In this document: positions 23,394 to 32,485 of the stretch, piece after piece
Position numbering within the stretch: position 1 is the first letter of the stretch
Layout of the letters: the number at the start of each line of letters is the position of its first letter
Source of the DNA: Microbacter sp. GSS18
Lineage (GTDB): Bacteria > Actinomycetota > Actinomycetes > Actinomycetales > Microbacteriaceae
Length of the DNA: 64,000 nucleotides
NCBI GenBank assembly: GCA_029319145.1
Contig: CP119753.1
Span: 2,728,001-2,792,000 of the forward strand
Reading direction: 5' to 3'
The notes under the pieces: model-generated
Database searches by the model: none
What the model saw: only the letters and a program-made list of their open reading frames with translations
What the model was told of the DNA's origin: nothing
Translations under genes and position numbers: made by a program

Positions 23394-26134
23394 CGTGGGG
23401 CCTCCGTGAGGAATGAGCGGGAATCGAGGAAGTGGGTATGGGCCGAGGTGCCCGCAGGGAGGGAGATCGAGGTTCGATCGACCTCGAGCACGGCGTCGAT
23501 GCCCGGCGGCACCGTCACGGCGATGACGGCGCGATCGCCGTCGAGGCGCCAATCGACCGAGAGCCGCCCCGCGGGCGTGCCGACGTGCGCGCTGACGTGC
23601 GTGAGGCCGGATTCGAGGTCGGGCGCGACGCGCGCCGTGCGGTAGCCCGGCGCCGTCGGCTGGATCCCGGCGATGCGCCGGTACAGCCAGTCGTCGACGC
23701 ATCCGAACGCGTAGTGGTTGAGCGACACGGGGCGCACCGTTCCGTCGGGCGCGATCGCGTCCCAGGACTCCCAGATCGTCGTGGCCCCCTGATCAACCTC
23801 GTACAGCCACGAAGGGGCCTGGTCCTGCCAGAGCAGCGTGCGGGCGAGGTCGCGGTGCCCGGCATCCCACAGCACGTCCAGCAGGTACGGAACCGAGAGG
23901 AACCCGGTGTCGAGCCGGTCGCCGCGCGCGTGGACGAGGCGGACCAGCTCGTCGGCCGCCCCGGCGACCCGATCCTCGGGGATCATGCCGAACGCCAGGG
24001 CGATCACATACGGGCCCTGCAGCTCGACCGGCAGCCGTCCCTCGGCGTCGACGTACTCGGCGGCGAAGGCCTGCCGGACCGCCTCGGCTTCCCCGGCGAG
24101 CGCCGATGCGTCCTCGTCCCTGCCGAGGACCGTGGCCATGCGTGCCCCGAGGGTGAGCGTCTGAGCCTGGAACATCGGGGCGATGAGCTCGCTCGTGAGC
24201 GCCGGCGCCATCCCGATCGCCTCGTGCAGGGGGCGGCCCTCCATCGTGGACGGCGTGAGCCAGTCGCCGAAGTGCATCCCGGTGTTGAACAGCAGCCGCT
24301 GCGCCGCGATCCGCTGGGGCGAGAGCTCGCCGGCGTCGAGGTGCGCGGGCAGCTCCGCCCGCGCGCGACTGCGCTGGTGCCGGATCCACCGCAGCGCGGC
24401 GTCGTAGTTTTCGCTCAGCACGCGCTCATCGCCGTATCGCTCGTACAGCGTCCACGGCACGAACGCGATCGCATCGCTCCAGCCGGCCGCCGCCACGATC
24501 GATCCGATGCCCTCGGCGGAAGCGGCCGCCTCGGCGTCGAACGGCGAGTACGGCGACGTGATCGCGACGGCCCCGTCGGCTCGCTGATCGGCGCGGAGGT
24601 TGTCGAGCCACCGGCTGAGGAACGGCACCACGTGCGCGTTGTTCGTCGCCGCTGCGGCGAATACCTGGGCATCCCCGGTCCACCCCGCGCGCTCGCGCTG
24701 CGGGCAGTCCGTCGGGATCGACAGGAAGTTCGCCCGCTGGCTCCACACGACGTTGTCGTGCAGGCGGTTCAGCCGCTCGTCGGAGCTCGCGAATGCACCC
24801 GTCTGCTCGAGGTCGCTCGAGATCACGACGGCGATGACGTCGTCGGCTGCGAGCGGTTCGGTCAGCCCCCGGACCCGCGCGTAGCGGAAGCCGTGGAACG
24901 TGAACTCCGGCTCCCACTCGTCGTCGCCCCCGGCCGAGACGAAGACATCCGATTGGTCCTTGTCGATCCCGACGATGTTGTCGAACCACTCCCCCGCGCC
25001 ATCGAGGGTCTCGGTGTGCTCGATGACGATCCGCTGTCCCGGCGCGGTGCCGCGCATCCGCAGCCGCACGCGTCCCGCGATCACCTGGCCGAAGTCGACC
25101 ACCGCCCCCTCGGGCGTGTCCCGCACCGAGCCCGCCGGCAGTTCGGCGACCCGGCGCACCGGCTCTCCCGAGAACGGCACGAGCGTGCCGACATCCGCCC
25201 CGATGGCCTCGACCGGCGTCCACGCCGCGTCGTCGAAGCCGACCAGCCTCCAGCCCTGCGGCTCTGCGCGGCGGTCGACCATCTCGCCGACGAAGAGGTC
25301 GGCGTAGACCCAGCTTCCCGTGGCGCTGCGCACATCGGCGCCCGACGTCACGAGCCCGCTGCGGCCGTCGGCATAGTCGAGATGCAGCTGCCAGATCGCC
25401 TCGGTCGTGTCGCCGAACTGCGCGCTGGAGCCGGTGAGACCGATGCGCCCGGCCCACCATCCGTCGGCGAGGGCGAGGGCGAGGACGTTCTCGCCCTCGC
25501 CCAGCGCCGCCGTGACGTCGTAGACCTGCACGCTGAGTCGATGCTCGTAGCTGTCGAACCCGGGAGCGAGCACCTCGTCGCCGGCCCTCGAGCCGTTCAC
25601 CCACGCCGAGTAGACGCCGTGGGCCGTGGCGTACAGACGCGCGCGCACGAGCCCGCCGGCCACGCGGAACGGCTGGCGCAGCAGCTGCACCGGGCGCAGA
25701 CGCTCCTCGGGCGGCGCAGACGGGCCCCCGCCCCGGATCCAGTCGACGATGCTCCAGCGCTCGACGAGGGTGGGCTGCTGCACTGGACGGACCCACGACG
25801 CCGACCAGTCGACGCTGTCGAGCAGCGCGGTCGTGAAGGTCGACACGGCCCATGGCGTCGGTTCGCCCTCGTGCCGGCTGCGCACACGCCAGCGATACAC
25901 CGTGTTCGACCGCAGCGGCGGACCGGCGTACACGACCGGCACGCCCGCGGCACCGCTGCCCTCGTGGCGCCACACCGGACCGCTGTCGTCGCCGGCGTCG
26001 AGCTCGGCGACCTCGAGCTCGTGTACCGCGTCGGCCTGGCCGACGGTCCACGTGAATCGCGGATGCGCGACACCGACCCCGATGGGCCGAGTGAGGTGCT
26101 CGACGCGGAGGTCGGCGCATCGGGGCGTGGTCAC
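23390..26134 (-). CDS. Alpha-L-rhamnosidase, GH78
   Basis: 914 residues. N-terminal Fn3/beta-sandwich and carbohydrate-binding modules (FRVAGGLVRARLYATAHGVY, WVNG) are followed by the (alpha/alpha)6 barrel with the GH78 catalytic block DCPQRERAGWTGDAQ near residue 475 and a C-terminal beta domain. It hydrolyses terminal alpha-L-rhamnose. GTG start at 26134 after GAGGAG; the long upstream ORF extension is in another gene and is not used. No signal peptide. The substrate is inferred from the neighbouring quercetin dioxygenase: flavonol rhamnosides such as rutin or quercitrin. Confidence 0.93.
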   Translation of the reverse strand: MTTPRCADLRVEHLTRPIGVGVAHPRFTWTVGQADAVHELEVAELDAGDDSGPVWRHEGSGAAGVPVVYAGPPLRSNTVYRWRVRSRHEGEPTPWAVSTFTTALLDSVDWSASWVRPVQQPTLVERWSIVDWIRGGGPSAPPEERLRPVQLLRQPFRVAGGLVRARLYATAHGVYSAWVNGSRAGDEVLAPGFDSYEHRLSVQVYDVTAALGEGENVLALALADGWWAGRIGLTGSSAQFGDTTEAIWQLHLDYADGRSGLVTSGADVRSATGSWVYADLFVGEMVDRRAEPQGWRLVGFDDAAWTPVEAIGADVGTLVPFSGEPVRRVAELPAGSVRDTPEGAVVDFGQVIAGRVRLRMRGTAPGQRIVIEHTETLDGAGEWFDNIVGIDKDQSDVFVSAGGDDEWEPEFTFHGFRYARVRGLTEPLAADDVIAVVISSDLEQTGAFASSDERLNRLHDNVVWSQRANFLSIPTDCPQRERAGWTGDAQVFAAAATNNAHVVPFLSRWLDNLRADQRADGAVAITSPYSPFDAEAAASAEGIGSIVAAAGWSDAIAFVPWTLYERYGDERVLSENYDAALRWIRHQRSRARAELPAHLDAGELSPQRIAAQRLLFNTGMHFGDWLTPSTMEGRPLHEAIGMAPALTSELIAPMFQAQTLTLGARMATVLGRDEDASALAGEAEAVRQAFAAEYVDAEGRLPVELQGPYVIALAFGMIPEDRVAGAADELVRLVHARGDRLDTGFLSVPYLLDVLWDAGHRDLARTLLWQDQAPSWLYEVDQGATTIWESWDAIAPDGTVRPVSLNHYAFGCVDDWLYRRIAGIQPTAPGYRTARVAPDLESGLTHVSAHVGTPAGRLSVDWRLDGDRAVIAVTVPPGIDAVLEVDRTSISLPAGTSAHTHFLDSRSFLTEAPR

Positions 26135-26174
26135 GCGGTTCTCCTCACTGGTCTTGCGGGCGGGTCGCGTCAGC

Positions 26175-26948
26175 TCAGGCGGTGACGCGACGGGCGAAGG
26201 CGAGCGCGTCGTCGAAGAGCGGGCCGGTGTCGGCGACACCCTGCCAGAAGTGGCGGCCACCGGGCACGCGGCGGAACTCGACGTCGACCCCTGCGTGCTC
26301 CAGAGATGCCGCGAGAAGCTCGCTCTGCTCGATCGGCACGTGGACGTCGTCGGTGCCGTGCGCGATGTGGAAGGGCGGCGCGCCCGGTCCGACCTGCAGG
26401 GCCGGGGACGCCCGGCGCGCCACGTCGGGCATGGTGTCGGCCGGCGCACCGAGCCAGCGCGCCTCGCGTGTGGCTTCGGGCGCCTCGCCGGTGTCCTGGC
26501 GCGCCATGGCGAACAGCTCGGCCGGACCGAACCAGTCCACGACGCCGCGCACATCGCCCCGTCGGAGTCCGGCGAGCGCCGCGATGGTCGCTCCCGCCGA
26601 CACCCCCCACAGCACGATTCGCGAGCCGTCGTATCCGTACTCGCCGGCGTGCTCTCGCAGCCAGTCGATCGCGGCATCCGCGTCGTCGAGCTGAGCGGGG
26701 AAGCGCGCCTCCCCACTCAGGCGGTACTCGCACGACGCCACCGCGAACCCGGCGGCGACGATGCGGTCGAAGGAGTCCTCGGCCGCGATACCGGGCGTGA
26801 ACACCTTGCGGCTGCCGCGCAGGAACCCGCCGCCGTGGAAGAACACGACGACGGGCGCCCCTGCGGCAGTCGGCATCCGCAGGTCGAGCGACAGCGGACG
26901 GAAGCCCTCGGGCTGGGCGTAGTCGATCTCGAGGATCGCCGTCGGCAT
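26175..26948 (-). CDS. Alpha/beta hydrolase (HSL-type esterase)
   Basis: 257 residues. FFHGGGFLRG is the HGGG oxyanion motif, VLWGVSAGATIAAL the nucleophile elbow, HGTDDVHVP the acid and GGRHFW the catalytic His. The complete triad indicates an active esterase. It starts 4 bp after the quercetin dioxygenase stop and ends 40 bp before the rhamnosidase. Quercetinase makes a depside ester (protocatechuoyl-phloroglucinol carboxylate), so depside hydrolysis is a natural guess; removal of acetyl groups from acylated glycosides is the alternative. Confidence 0.87.
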   Translation of the reverse strand: MPTAILEIDYAQPEGFRPLSLDLRMPTAAGAPVVVFFHGGGFLRGSRKVFTPGIAAEDSFDRIVAAGFAVASCEYRLSGEARFPAQLDDADAAIDWLREHAGEYGYDGSRIVLWGVSAGATIAALAGLRRGDVRGVVDWFGPAELFAMARQDTGEAPEATREARWLGAPADTMPDVARRASPALQVGPGAPPFHIAHGTDDVHVPIEQSELLAASLEHAGVDVEFRRVPGGRHFWQGVADTGPLFDDALAFARRVTA

Positions 26949-26952
26949 CGGC

Positions 26953-27519
26953 TCAGTCGCGGAACTGGAACTCGGGCATGAAGACGGTGGCGTACTTATC
27001 GCCGGCCGCGCGCATGACCTCGAAGGGCGGCACGTAGATGCCCTGCGGTTCGGTCAGGTCGGTCTTCTCGCCGAGCGCGTGGAAGAAGCGCTCGAATCCG
27101 GCTGTTCCCGCGCCGAACACCTTCGTGGTGTTCTCGACCTTGAAGGCGTGGACGATGCCGGCGGGGACGTACGCGAAGTCGCCCGTGGTCAGCGTGACCT
27201 TGGTGTGATAGTCGGCCTGGTCGTCCATCCACACCGAGAGCTCCCCGTCGACGATGTAGAAGAACTCGTGTGTCTTCAGGTGCAGATGAGCCGGGATGCG
27301 GTCGCCCTGCCGTGCCTTCACCGTCCAGGCCCCGTACTGGTCCTCGGTCTCGTCTCCCGACAGGAGGATCTCGAAGAGCTGGTCGAAGACGAGGGACTTC
27401 TCGCCCTGCCCTTCGCCGAGCACGTAGGGTCGCGGTGCGGCAGGCAGGACGCCCGCGAACGGCGTCTTCTCGGGGTCGTCGGCCGGAAAGGTCATCGCCA
27501 TCGATTCGGTCACGGTCAT
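26953..27519 (-). CDS. queD: Quercetin 2,3-dioxygenase, monocupin type
   Basis: 188 residues, matching the single-cupin quercetinase of Streptomyces. The family blocks GEKSLVFDQLFEILLSGDETED and DRIPAHLHLKTHEFFY are present. Metal ligands read as H78, H80, E85 and H124 (AGIVHAF). It opens the flavonol C ring with O2, releasing CO and a depside. ATG at 27519 is preceded by a near-perfect AAGGAGGT. It is the first gene of the operon and diverges from a LysR gene; a degenerate LysR box lies at 27554-27568. Confidence 0.88.
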   Translation of the reverse strand: MTVTESMAMTFPADDPEKTPFAGVLPAAPRPYVLGEGQGEKSLVFDQLFEILLSGDETEDQYGAWTVKARQGDRIPAHLHLKTHEFFYIVDGELSVWMDDQADYHTKVTLTTGDFAYVPAGIVHAFKVENTTKVFGAGTAGFERFFHALGEKTDLTEPQGIYVPPFEVMRAAGDKYATVFMPEFQFRD

Positions 27520-27553
27520 TGTGCTTTACCTCCTTGTGAAGCATGGATTGCCG

Positions 27554-27568
27554 TTAGGCGCAGGCGAC
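27554..27568. promoter_or_regulatory. Half-degenerate LysR box in the queD promoter
   Basis: TTAG-GCGCAGG-CGAC: the left half matches the TTAG-N7-CTAA box and the 12-mer CGTTAGGCGCAG (27553-27564) is identical to the reverse strand of the box at 34180-34191. It lies 35-49 bp upstream of the queD start, where a -35 element would be expected. Confidence 0.5.
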
Positions 27569-27654
27569 TGCCGGACTGTTGAGCCGGCGGGTCACCGTTC
27601 CTCGATTCTGATCGCTGAACTGGGTATGAGGAAGTTCGACCTACCTACCTCGCG

Positions 27655-27669
27655 TTAGCCCATGGCTAA
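27655..27669. promoter_or_regulatory. LysR box overlapping the regulator's own -10
   Basis: TTAG-CCCATGG-CTAA is a perfect inverted repeat (TTAGCC/GGCTAA arms) containing a T-N11-A core. Its last three bases overlap the TAATAT -10 (27667-27672) of the LysR gene, so binding should repress the regulator. The same TTAG-N7-CTAA form recurs at 34176-34190. Confidence 0.7.
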
Positions 27670-27679
27670 TATTGCGGGC

Positions 27680-28606
27680 ATGGATGTCCCCATTCACGCC
27701 GTCCGGTCGTTCTGCGTGCTCGCCGACGAACTGCACTTCGGGCGCGCGGCCGAGCGCCTGCGCATCACGCCGCCGTCGCTCAGCCAGCAGATCAGCAGGC
27801 TCGAGGATCAGATCGGCACGCGGCTGTTCGACCGCAGCCCTCGCCACGTCGAGCTGACCGAGCGCGGCCGCGAACTGCTGCCGCTCGCCCGGCGGGTGCA
27901 GTCCGACCACGACGAGCTGCTGGCATGGGCGCGCACCCTGCGCGCACGATCCGATGCCCCGACGCTTCGGCTGGGAATGGTCGCCTCGGGTTCTGCCGTC
28001 CCGACCACGAACATCATCTCGGCCATGCTGCAGTCCGAGCCGGACGTGCGCGTGGAGATGAGGCGCCTGGGGTTCTTCGATGTCGAGCCGGCGCTGACCA
28101 GCGGTGACGTCGACGTGGTCTTCTCGCCGTGGCCCATGAAGCTGCCCGACCGGATCCGCGTCGAGCAGCTCTGGGAGGAGCCGCGCGTGCTCGTCGTCCC
28201 GGTTGGCCATCCGCTGGCCGGGCGGGACTCGATCTCGATCCTGGAGGCTTCCGACGAGGTCTTCGTCTCCGCCGGCGGCGGAGACCCCGAGATCGTCGAC
28301 TGGTGGATCGTCGATCCGCGCCCGGACGGCTCGCACCCCCGCCGCGGCCCCACGGCCGACAGCGTGGAGGGCTTGCTGGACCTGGTCGCCGCCGGTGCCG
28401 GCGTGAACATCGGCGGCGAGGGGGCCGTGGCCAACTACCGGCGCGAGGGCATCACGCACGCGCACATCGACGACATCGCTCCCGCGACGGTCGTGCTGTG
28501 CAGTCGAGCTGACGACCCCAACCCGATGGTGGCAGCGTTTCGCCGCATGGCGCGCAACCTGTCGCCGCTCGAGACGGCCGAGCCGCCCGAGCTGCTGTCC
28601 CGCTGA
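27680..28606 (+). CDS. LysR-family regulator of the flavonoid-glycoside locus
   Basis: 308 residues. N-terminal HTH (SFCVLADELHFGRAAERLRITPPSLSQQISRLE) and a periplasmic-binding-type effector domain starting near residue 90. The ATG at 27680 is preferred to one at 27662 because TAATAT (27667-27672) lies 7 nt in front, which would make 27662 fall upstream of the transcript. It diverges from queD, and its box is found at both promoters and at the ABC importer. The inducer is probably a flavonoid or a breakdown product. Confidence 0.9.
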   Translation: MDVPIHAVRSFCVLADELHFGRAAERLRITPPSLSQQISRLEDQIGTRLFDRSPRHVELTERGRELLPLARRVQSDHDELLAWARTLRARSDAPTLRLGMVASGSAVPTTNIISAMLQSEPDVRVEMRRLGFFDVEPALTSGDVDVVFSPWPMKLPDRIRVEQLWEEPRVLVVPVGHPLAGRDSISILEASDEVFVSAGGGDPEIVDWWIVDPRPDGSHPRRGPTADSVEGLLDLVAAGAGVNIGGEGAVANYRREGITHAHIDDIAPATVVLCSRADDPNPMVAAFRRMARNLSPLETAEPPELLSR

Positions 28607-28626
28607 CCGACCGCCGGCCGCCGCGT

Positions 28627-29472
28627 TCACGCCGCCGCCGTCTCCTTCAGAGCGCGCCATGCCTCGCGCCGGCGGGCCTGCTCGTCGGGGTCCGGGACCG
28701 GGGATGCCGCCATGAGCACGCGCGTGTAGTGCTCCTTGGGGTCGCGCACGACGTCGGCGGTGATCCCCTCTTCGACGATGCGGCCGCGGTTGAGCACGAT
28801 CACGCGCTGGGCCAGGAACTCGACCACCGCGATGTCGTGCGCGATGAAGAGGTAGCCGAGGTCCGCGCCGCGGCGAAGCTCGGCGAGAAGGTTGAGCACC
28901 TGCGCCTGCGTGGAGAGGTCGAGAGCGCTCACGGCCTCGTCGCACACCACCAGCCGCGGGTCGGTCACGAGCGCGCGGGCGATCGCGATGCGCTGTCGCT
29001 GGCCGCCCGAGAACTGGCGCGGCAGTCGCTCACCCGCGTCCCGGGGCAGCCCCACCGACTCGAGCGCGTCGGCGACGCGTCGGGTCCTCTCGGCGCGGGC
29101 GACCCCGGCGACGCGCAGCGGCTCCGAGACGGCGTCGCCGATCGGGCGGCGCGGGTTCAGCGATGAGAAGGGATCCTGGAAGACCGCGCGCAGATCACCG
29201 TGCAGCGCTCGGCGCTCGGCCGGCGTCGCGCGGGTGATGTCGCGGCCCTCGAAGATGATCCGGCCGCTCGTGACCGGCTGGAGCCCGAGAATGGCCTTGC
29301 CGATCGTGGTCTTGCCCGATCCCGACTCGCCCACGAGCCCGAGGGTCTCGCCGCGGGCGATCGAGAACGACACCCCCTTCACCGCAGGCTCGGCCTTGCG
29401 GCTGTACTGGATCACGAGGTCCTCGACCTCGAGCAGCGGCTGGGACGGATCGTGCTGGATCGGCGTGGTCAT
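28627..29472 (-). CDS. ABC importer ATP-binding protein (DppF/OppF type)
   Basis: 281 residues with Walker [11 protein letters not shown]-loop [11 protein letters not shown], signature FSGGQRQR, Walker [12 protein letters not shown] and the H-loop IAHD. The order and spacing match the second ATPase of oligopeptide-type importers. The ATG at 29472 overlaps the stop of the upstream fused permease-ATPase gene (ATGA). It is the last gene of the importer operon and converges with the LysR gene 20 bp away. Confidence 0.92.
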   Translation of the reverse strand: MTTPIQHDPSQPLLEVEDLVIQYSRKAEPAVKGVSFSIARGETLGLVGESGSGKTTIGKAILGLQPVTSGRIIFEGRDITRATPAERRALHGDLRAVFQDPFSSLNPRRPIGDAVSEPLRVAGVARAERTRRVADALESVGLPRDAGERLPRQFSGGQRQRIAIARALVTDPRLVVCDEAVSALDLSTQAQVLNLLAELRRGADLGYLFIAHDIAVVEFLAQRVIVLNRGRIVEEGITADVVRDPKEHYTRVLMAASPVPDPDEQARRREAWRALKETAAA

Positions 29473-31493
29473 CGGTTTCCTCCCACGATCTCGACGGGCT
29501 CGGGCGCGGGCGCGAACCACTCGTCCTGGCGGCCGAGCAACTCGTCACGGCGTACGCAGCGGACGACGCCGTCGCCCTCGGCGCGCGACTCGAGCGGGAC
29601 GGCGGTATGGCACGCCTCGGTCGCGAAGCGGCAGCGCTGCGCGAACCGGCATCCGGCCGGCCACGAGCCCGGTGTCGGGACCTGGCCGGGGATCGAGGCG
29701 AGTCGATCGGAGTGGGCGAGCTCGACCGCCGCATGCGGGTCGGAGGCCAGCAGCGCCATGGTGTACGGATGCTCCGAGCTCATGAGCACATCGCGCACCG
29801 ACCCGGTCTCGACGAGTTCGCCGGCGTACATCACGGCCACCTCGTCGCAGATGTCGGCGACGACGCCCAGGTCATGCGTGACGAGCACGACCGACATTCC
29901 GCGCTCGGCGACGAGCCGGCGCAGGAGCCCCAGGATCTCGGCCTGCACCGTGACGTCGAGCGCGGTCGTCGGCTCGTCGGCGATCAGCAGACGGGGCGTG
30001 CCCGCAAGCGCGAGCGCGATCGCGACGCGCTGGGCCATGCCGCCCGAGATCTGGTGCGGGTAGCTGCGCAGCACGCGGGGCGGATCGACGATGCCGACGT
30101 CGACCAGCAGCTGCTCGGCGATCTTCTTCGCCTCGCCGCCGCCGACGCGGCGCAGGCGCCGGATCGTGGTGGTGAGCTGGTTGCCGACCGTGAACATCGG
30201 GTCGAGGGCGCGCGTCGGCTCTTGCGAGATGTAGGCGATGTCGTGTCCGCGCACCTTCGCCATCACCGCGTCATCCGCGCCGGCGAGATCGACGTCACCC
30301 CAGCGGATGTGACCGGAGCGCACCGACAGCCCGGGCGTGAGAAGGCCCAGCAGAGCGTGCGAGGTGACGCTCTTGCCGCAGCCGGACTCGCCGACGAGTC
30401 CCAGGACCGTTCCCGGGCGAACGCGCAGGCTGACGCCGGTGACGAGGGCCGGGCCATCGTCGACCCCGAGCACGAGATCCTCGACGCGCAGTTCGCCGTC
30501 GGCGATGCTGTCGTCGCCAGCGGTCATGCTCGAGGCCTCCGCGGTGGTCGGGGCTGAGACGGTCGTCGCTGCGGCAGCGGACGCCGCGGACCGGCGCGAC
30601 CGCGTGCGGCGCAGCGCGACCAGCGGCGGCGGCGTCGCGTTGCCGCCGGAAAGGACATCGGCCATGCCGTTGGCGGCGATGATCGTCAGCGCCAGGACGA
30701 CACCGGTGGGCACCATCATCCACGGCTGCTGGAAGATGAACTTCGAGGCCGCCTGGATCATGCCGCCCCACGTCGGCTCGGGCGGCGGCGGGCCGAAGCC
30801 GATGAAGGCCAGGCCGGTCTGGATCAGGATGCCGACCCCGAACAGCAGCACGAACTGCACCGCGACGGTGGTGATCATGTTCGGCAGCACGTGCCGCCAG
30901 CTGGCCGCGAAGGGGCGCATGCCGTCGACCGCCGCAGCCTCGACGAAGAGCTGCCGGTGGAGCGAGGACGCCTGCCCGACCTGGATGCGGTACTGACCGC
31001 CGAACATCAGCACACCGAGCACGACCATCACGAGCGGCATGTTCGTGCCGACCGCGGCGATGAACGCCAGGATGATCACCATCGTCGGGATCGAGAGGAA
31101 GATCTCGCTGACGCGCCCGGCGACGGATTCGACCTTGGCGTAGCGGCCGGCCGCGAGCACGACGGGGATCGTGATGGCCATCGCCACGAGCGGCGGGATC
31201 ATCGCGAGGAACATGGTGGGAGCGGCGGCCGTCACGATCCGCGACAGCAGGTCGCGCCCGAGCTCGTCGGTGCCGAGCAGGTGCGCTGCCGAGGGCCCCT
31301 GGAGCACGGCCGAGAGGTCCTGCTCGAGGGGTCCGTAGCGCAGCCACAGCGGCGCGGTCAGCGAGGCCAGGACGAGACCGACGAGCCAGATCGCGGCGAT
31401 GAGGGCGAACGGGGAACGCAGGATGCTGGCCGAGATCCCGCGGGGCTTCTTCTTGCGCGCGCGGAGGGCGATCGTCGTGGTGGAGTCGGTCAT
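29469..31493 (-). CDS. Fused ABC importer permease-ATPase (DppC-DppD type)
   Basis: 674 residues. Residues about 1-300 are a DppC-type permease with an N-terminal TM anchor, [12 protein letters not shown] and the EAA-type loop [21 protein letters not shown]; after a Ser/Ala/Thr-rich linker the C-terminal half is a DppD-type ATPase with [30 protein letters not shown] and a C-terminal Cys-rich oligopeptide-family tail ([14 protein letters not shown]). Such fusions are known in actinobacteria. The ATG at 31493 overlaps the preceding permease stop by 4 nt; a longer upstream ORF is a shadow of that gene. Confidence 0.9.
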   Translation of the reverse strand: MTDSTTTIALRARKKKPRGISASILRSPFALIAAIWLVGLVLASLTAPLWLRYGPLEQDLSAVLQGPSAAHLLGTDELGRDLLSRIVTAAAPTMFLAMIPPLVAMAITIPVVLAAGRYAKVESVAGRVSEIFLSIPTMVIILAFIAAVGTNMPLVMVVLGVLMFGGQYRIQVGQASSLHRQLFVEAAAVDGMRPFAASWRHVLPNMITTVAVQFVLLFGVGILIQTGLAFIGFGPPPPEPTWGGMIQAASKFIFQQPWMMVPTGVVLALTIIAANGMADVLSGGNATPPPLVALRRTRSRRSAASAAAATTVSAPTTAEASSMTAGDDSIADGELRVEDLVLGVDDGPALVTGVSLRVRPGTVLGLVGESGCGKSVTSHALLGLLTPGLSVRSGHIRWGDVDLAGADDAVMAKVRGHDIAYISQEPTRALDPMFTVGNQLTTTIRRLRRVGGGEAKKIAEQLLVDVGIVDPPRVLRSYPHQISGGMAQRVAIALALAGTPRLLIADEPTTALDVTVQAEILGLLRRLVAERGMSVVLVTHDLGVVADICDEVAVMYAGELVETGSVRDVLMSSEHPYTMALLASDPHAAVELAHSDRLASIPGQVPTPGSWPAGCRFAQRCRFATEACHTAVPLESRAEGDGVVRCVRRDELLGRQDEWFAPAPEPVEIVGGNR

Positions 31494-32431
31494 GAGGTCC
31501 TCAGCTTCGGGTCGAGGAAGCGGTTGAGCAGTTCGATCGCCACATTCACGGCGACGACCACCAGGGTCGCCACGAGCACGAGGGCCTGCACCATCGGCAG
31601 GTCCGAGGCGCCGACGGCGGCCTGCATCGCCTGTCCGATCCCCGGCAGGGCGAACAGGGTCTCGATGATGACCGAGCCGCCGAAGAGGACGATGAACTGG
31701 ATGGCGACGCTGGCGAGGATCGGCAGGCTCGCGCCGCGCAGGGCGTGGACGTAGACGATGCGGAGGCGGTGCGTGCCGAGGGCGCGGAGGGTGCGGATGT
31801 GCTCCTGCGCGAGCGCCTCGGCCATCGAGGCGCGCGTCTGTCTCGCGATGAAGCCCGCCGAGGTGATCGCAATCGTGATGACGGGGAGGATGAGCGACGC
31901 GAACCAGCGGGCGGGATCGACCTCGAGCGGAACGTAGCCGGTGGCCGGGAGCAGCCGCAGCTGCACGGCGAAGACGAAGACGAGGATGATGCCGAGCCAG
32001 AACTGCGGCAGCGAGAGGAAGACGCCCGAGAAGGCGGTGATGATGCGATCGACGACGCCGCCGCGCACGGCCGCGATCACGCCGAAGGTGATGCCGAGCA
32101 GCGAGCTGACCAGCGTTCCGCCGATTGCGAGGGCTGCGGTGACCGGCAGGCGCTTGGCGATGTCGGCGCCGATGTCGCGCCCGTCGATGAGCGAGATGCC
32201 GAGGTCGCCGGTGACGACGCCGCCGACCCAGTTCGAGAACTGCACGAGCCACGGGTCGTACCACCCGATGGACTCGTTGTAGGCGACGATGTCGTCGGGG
32301 GTCGCGCCCATTCCGAGGACGACGGCTCCGGGCGTCGATCCCGACATGTGCATGAGGGCGAAGGCCGCGAACGACGCGACGAGCAGCGTGATGACGGCGA
32401 ACAGCACGCGCTTGAGGATGAAGACAAGCAT
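31490..32431 (-). CDS. ABC importer permease (DppB type)
   Basis: 313 residues with six hydrophobic segments. The N-terminal signature LVFILKRVLFAVITLLVASFAAF and the loop IRTLRALGTHRLRIVYVHALRGASLP (an EAA-like coupling motif) place it in the DppB/OppB family. It lies between the solute-binding lipoprotein (54 bp upstream) and the fused permease-ATPase (4-nt overlap). Confidence 0.92.
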   Translation of the reverse strand: MLVFILKRVLFAVITLLVASFAAFALMHMSGSTPGAVVLGMGATPDDIVAYNESIGWYDPWLVQFSNWVGGVVTGDLGISLIDGRDIGADIAKRLPVTAALAIGGTLVSSLLGITFGVIAAVRGGVVDRIITAFSGVFLSLPQFWLGIILVFVFAVQLRLLPATGYVPLEVDPARWFASLILPVITIAITSAGFIARQTRASMAEALAQEHIRTLRALGTHRLRIVYVHALRGASLPILASVAIQFIVLFGGSVIIETLFALPGIGQAMQAAVGASDLPMVQALVLVATLVVVAVNVAIELLNRFLDPKLRTS

Positions 32432-32485
32432 GGGAAGTGCCCCTTCACCCGGGGCGCCGGCGGTGGCCGACGCCCCGGGCTCGGA

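Noticed and set aside
27662..27679. ATG at 27662 as the start of the LysR gene
   Set aside because: The -10 box TAATAT lies between this ATG and the next one at 27680, so the first ATG would not be in the transcript.
31494..32264. N-terminal extension of the fused permease-ATPase ORF
   Set aside because: This part is an alternative frame of the DppB-type permease gene; the true start at 31493 overlaps the previous stop by 4 nt.
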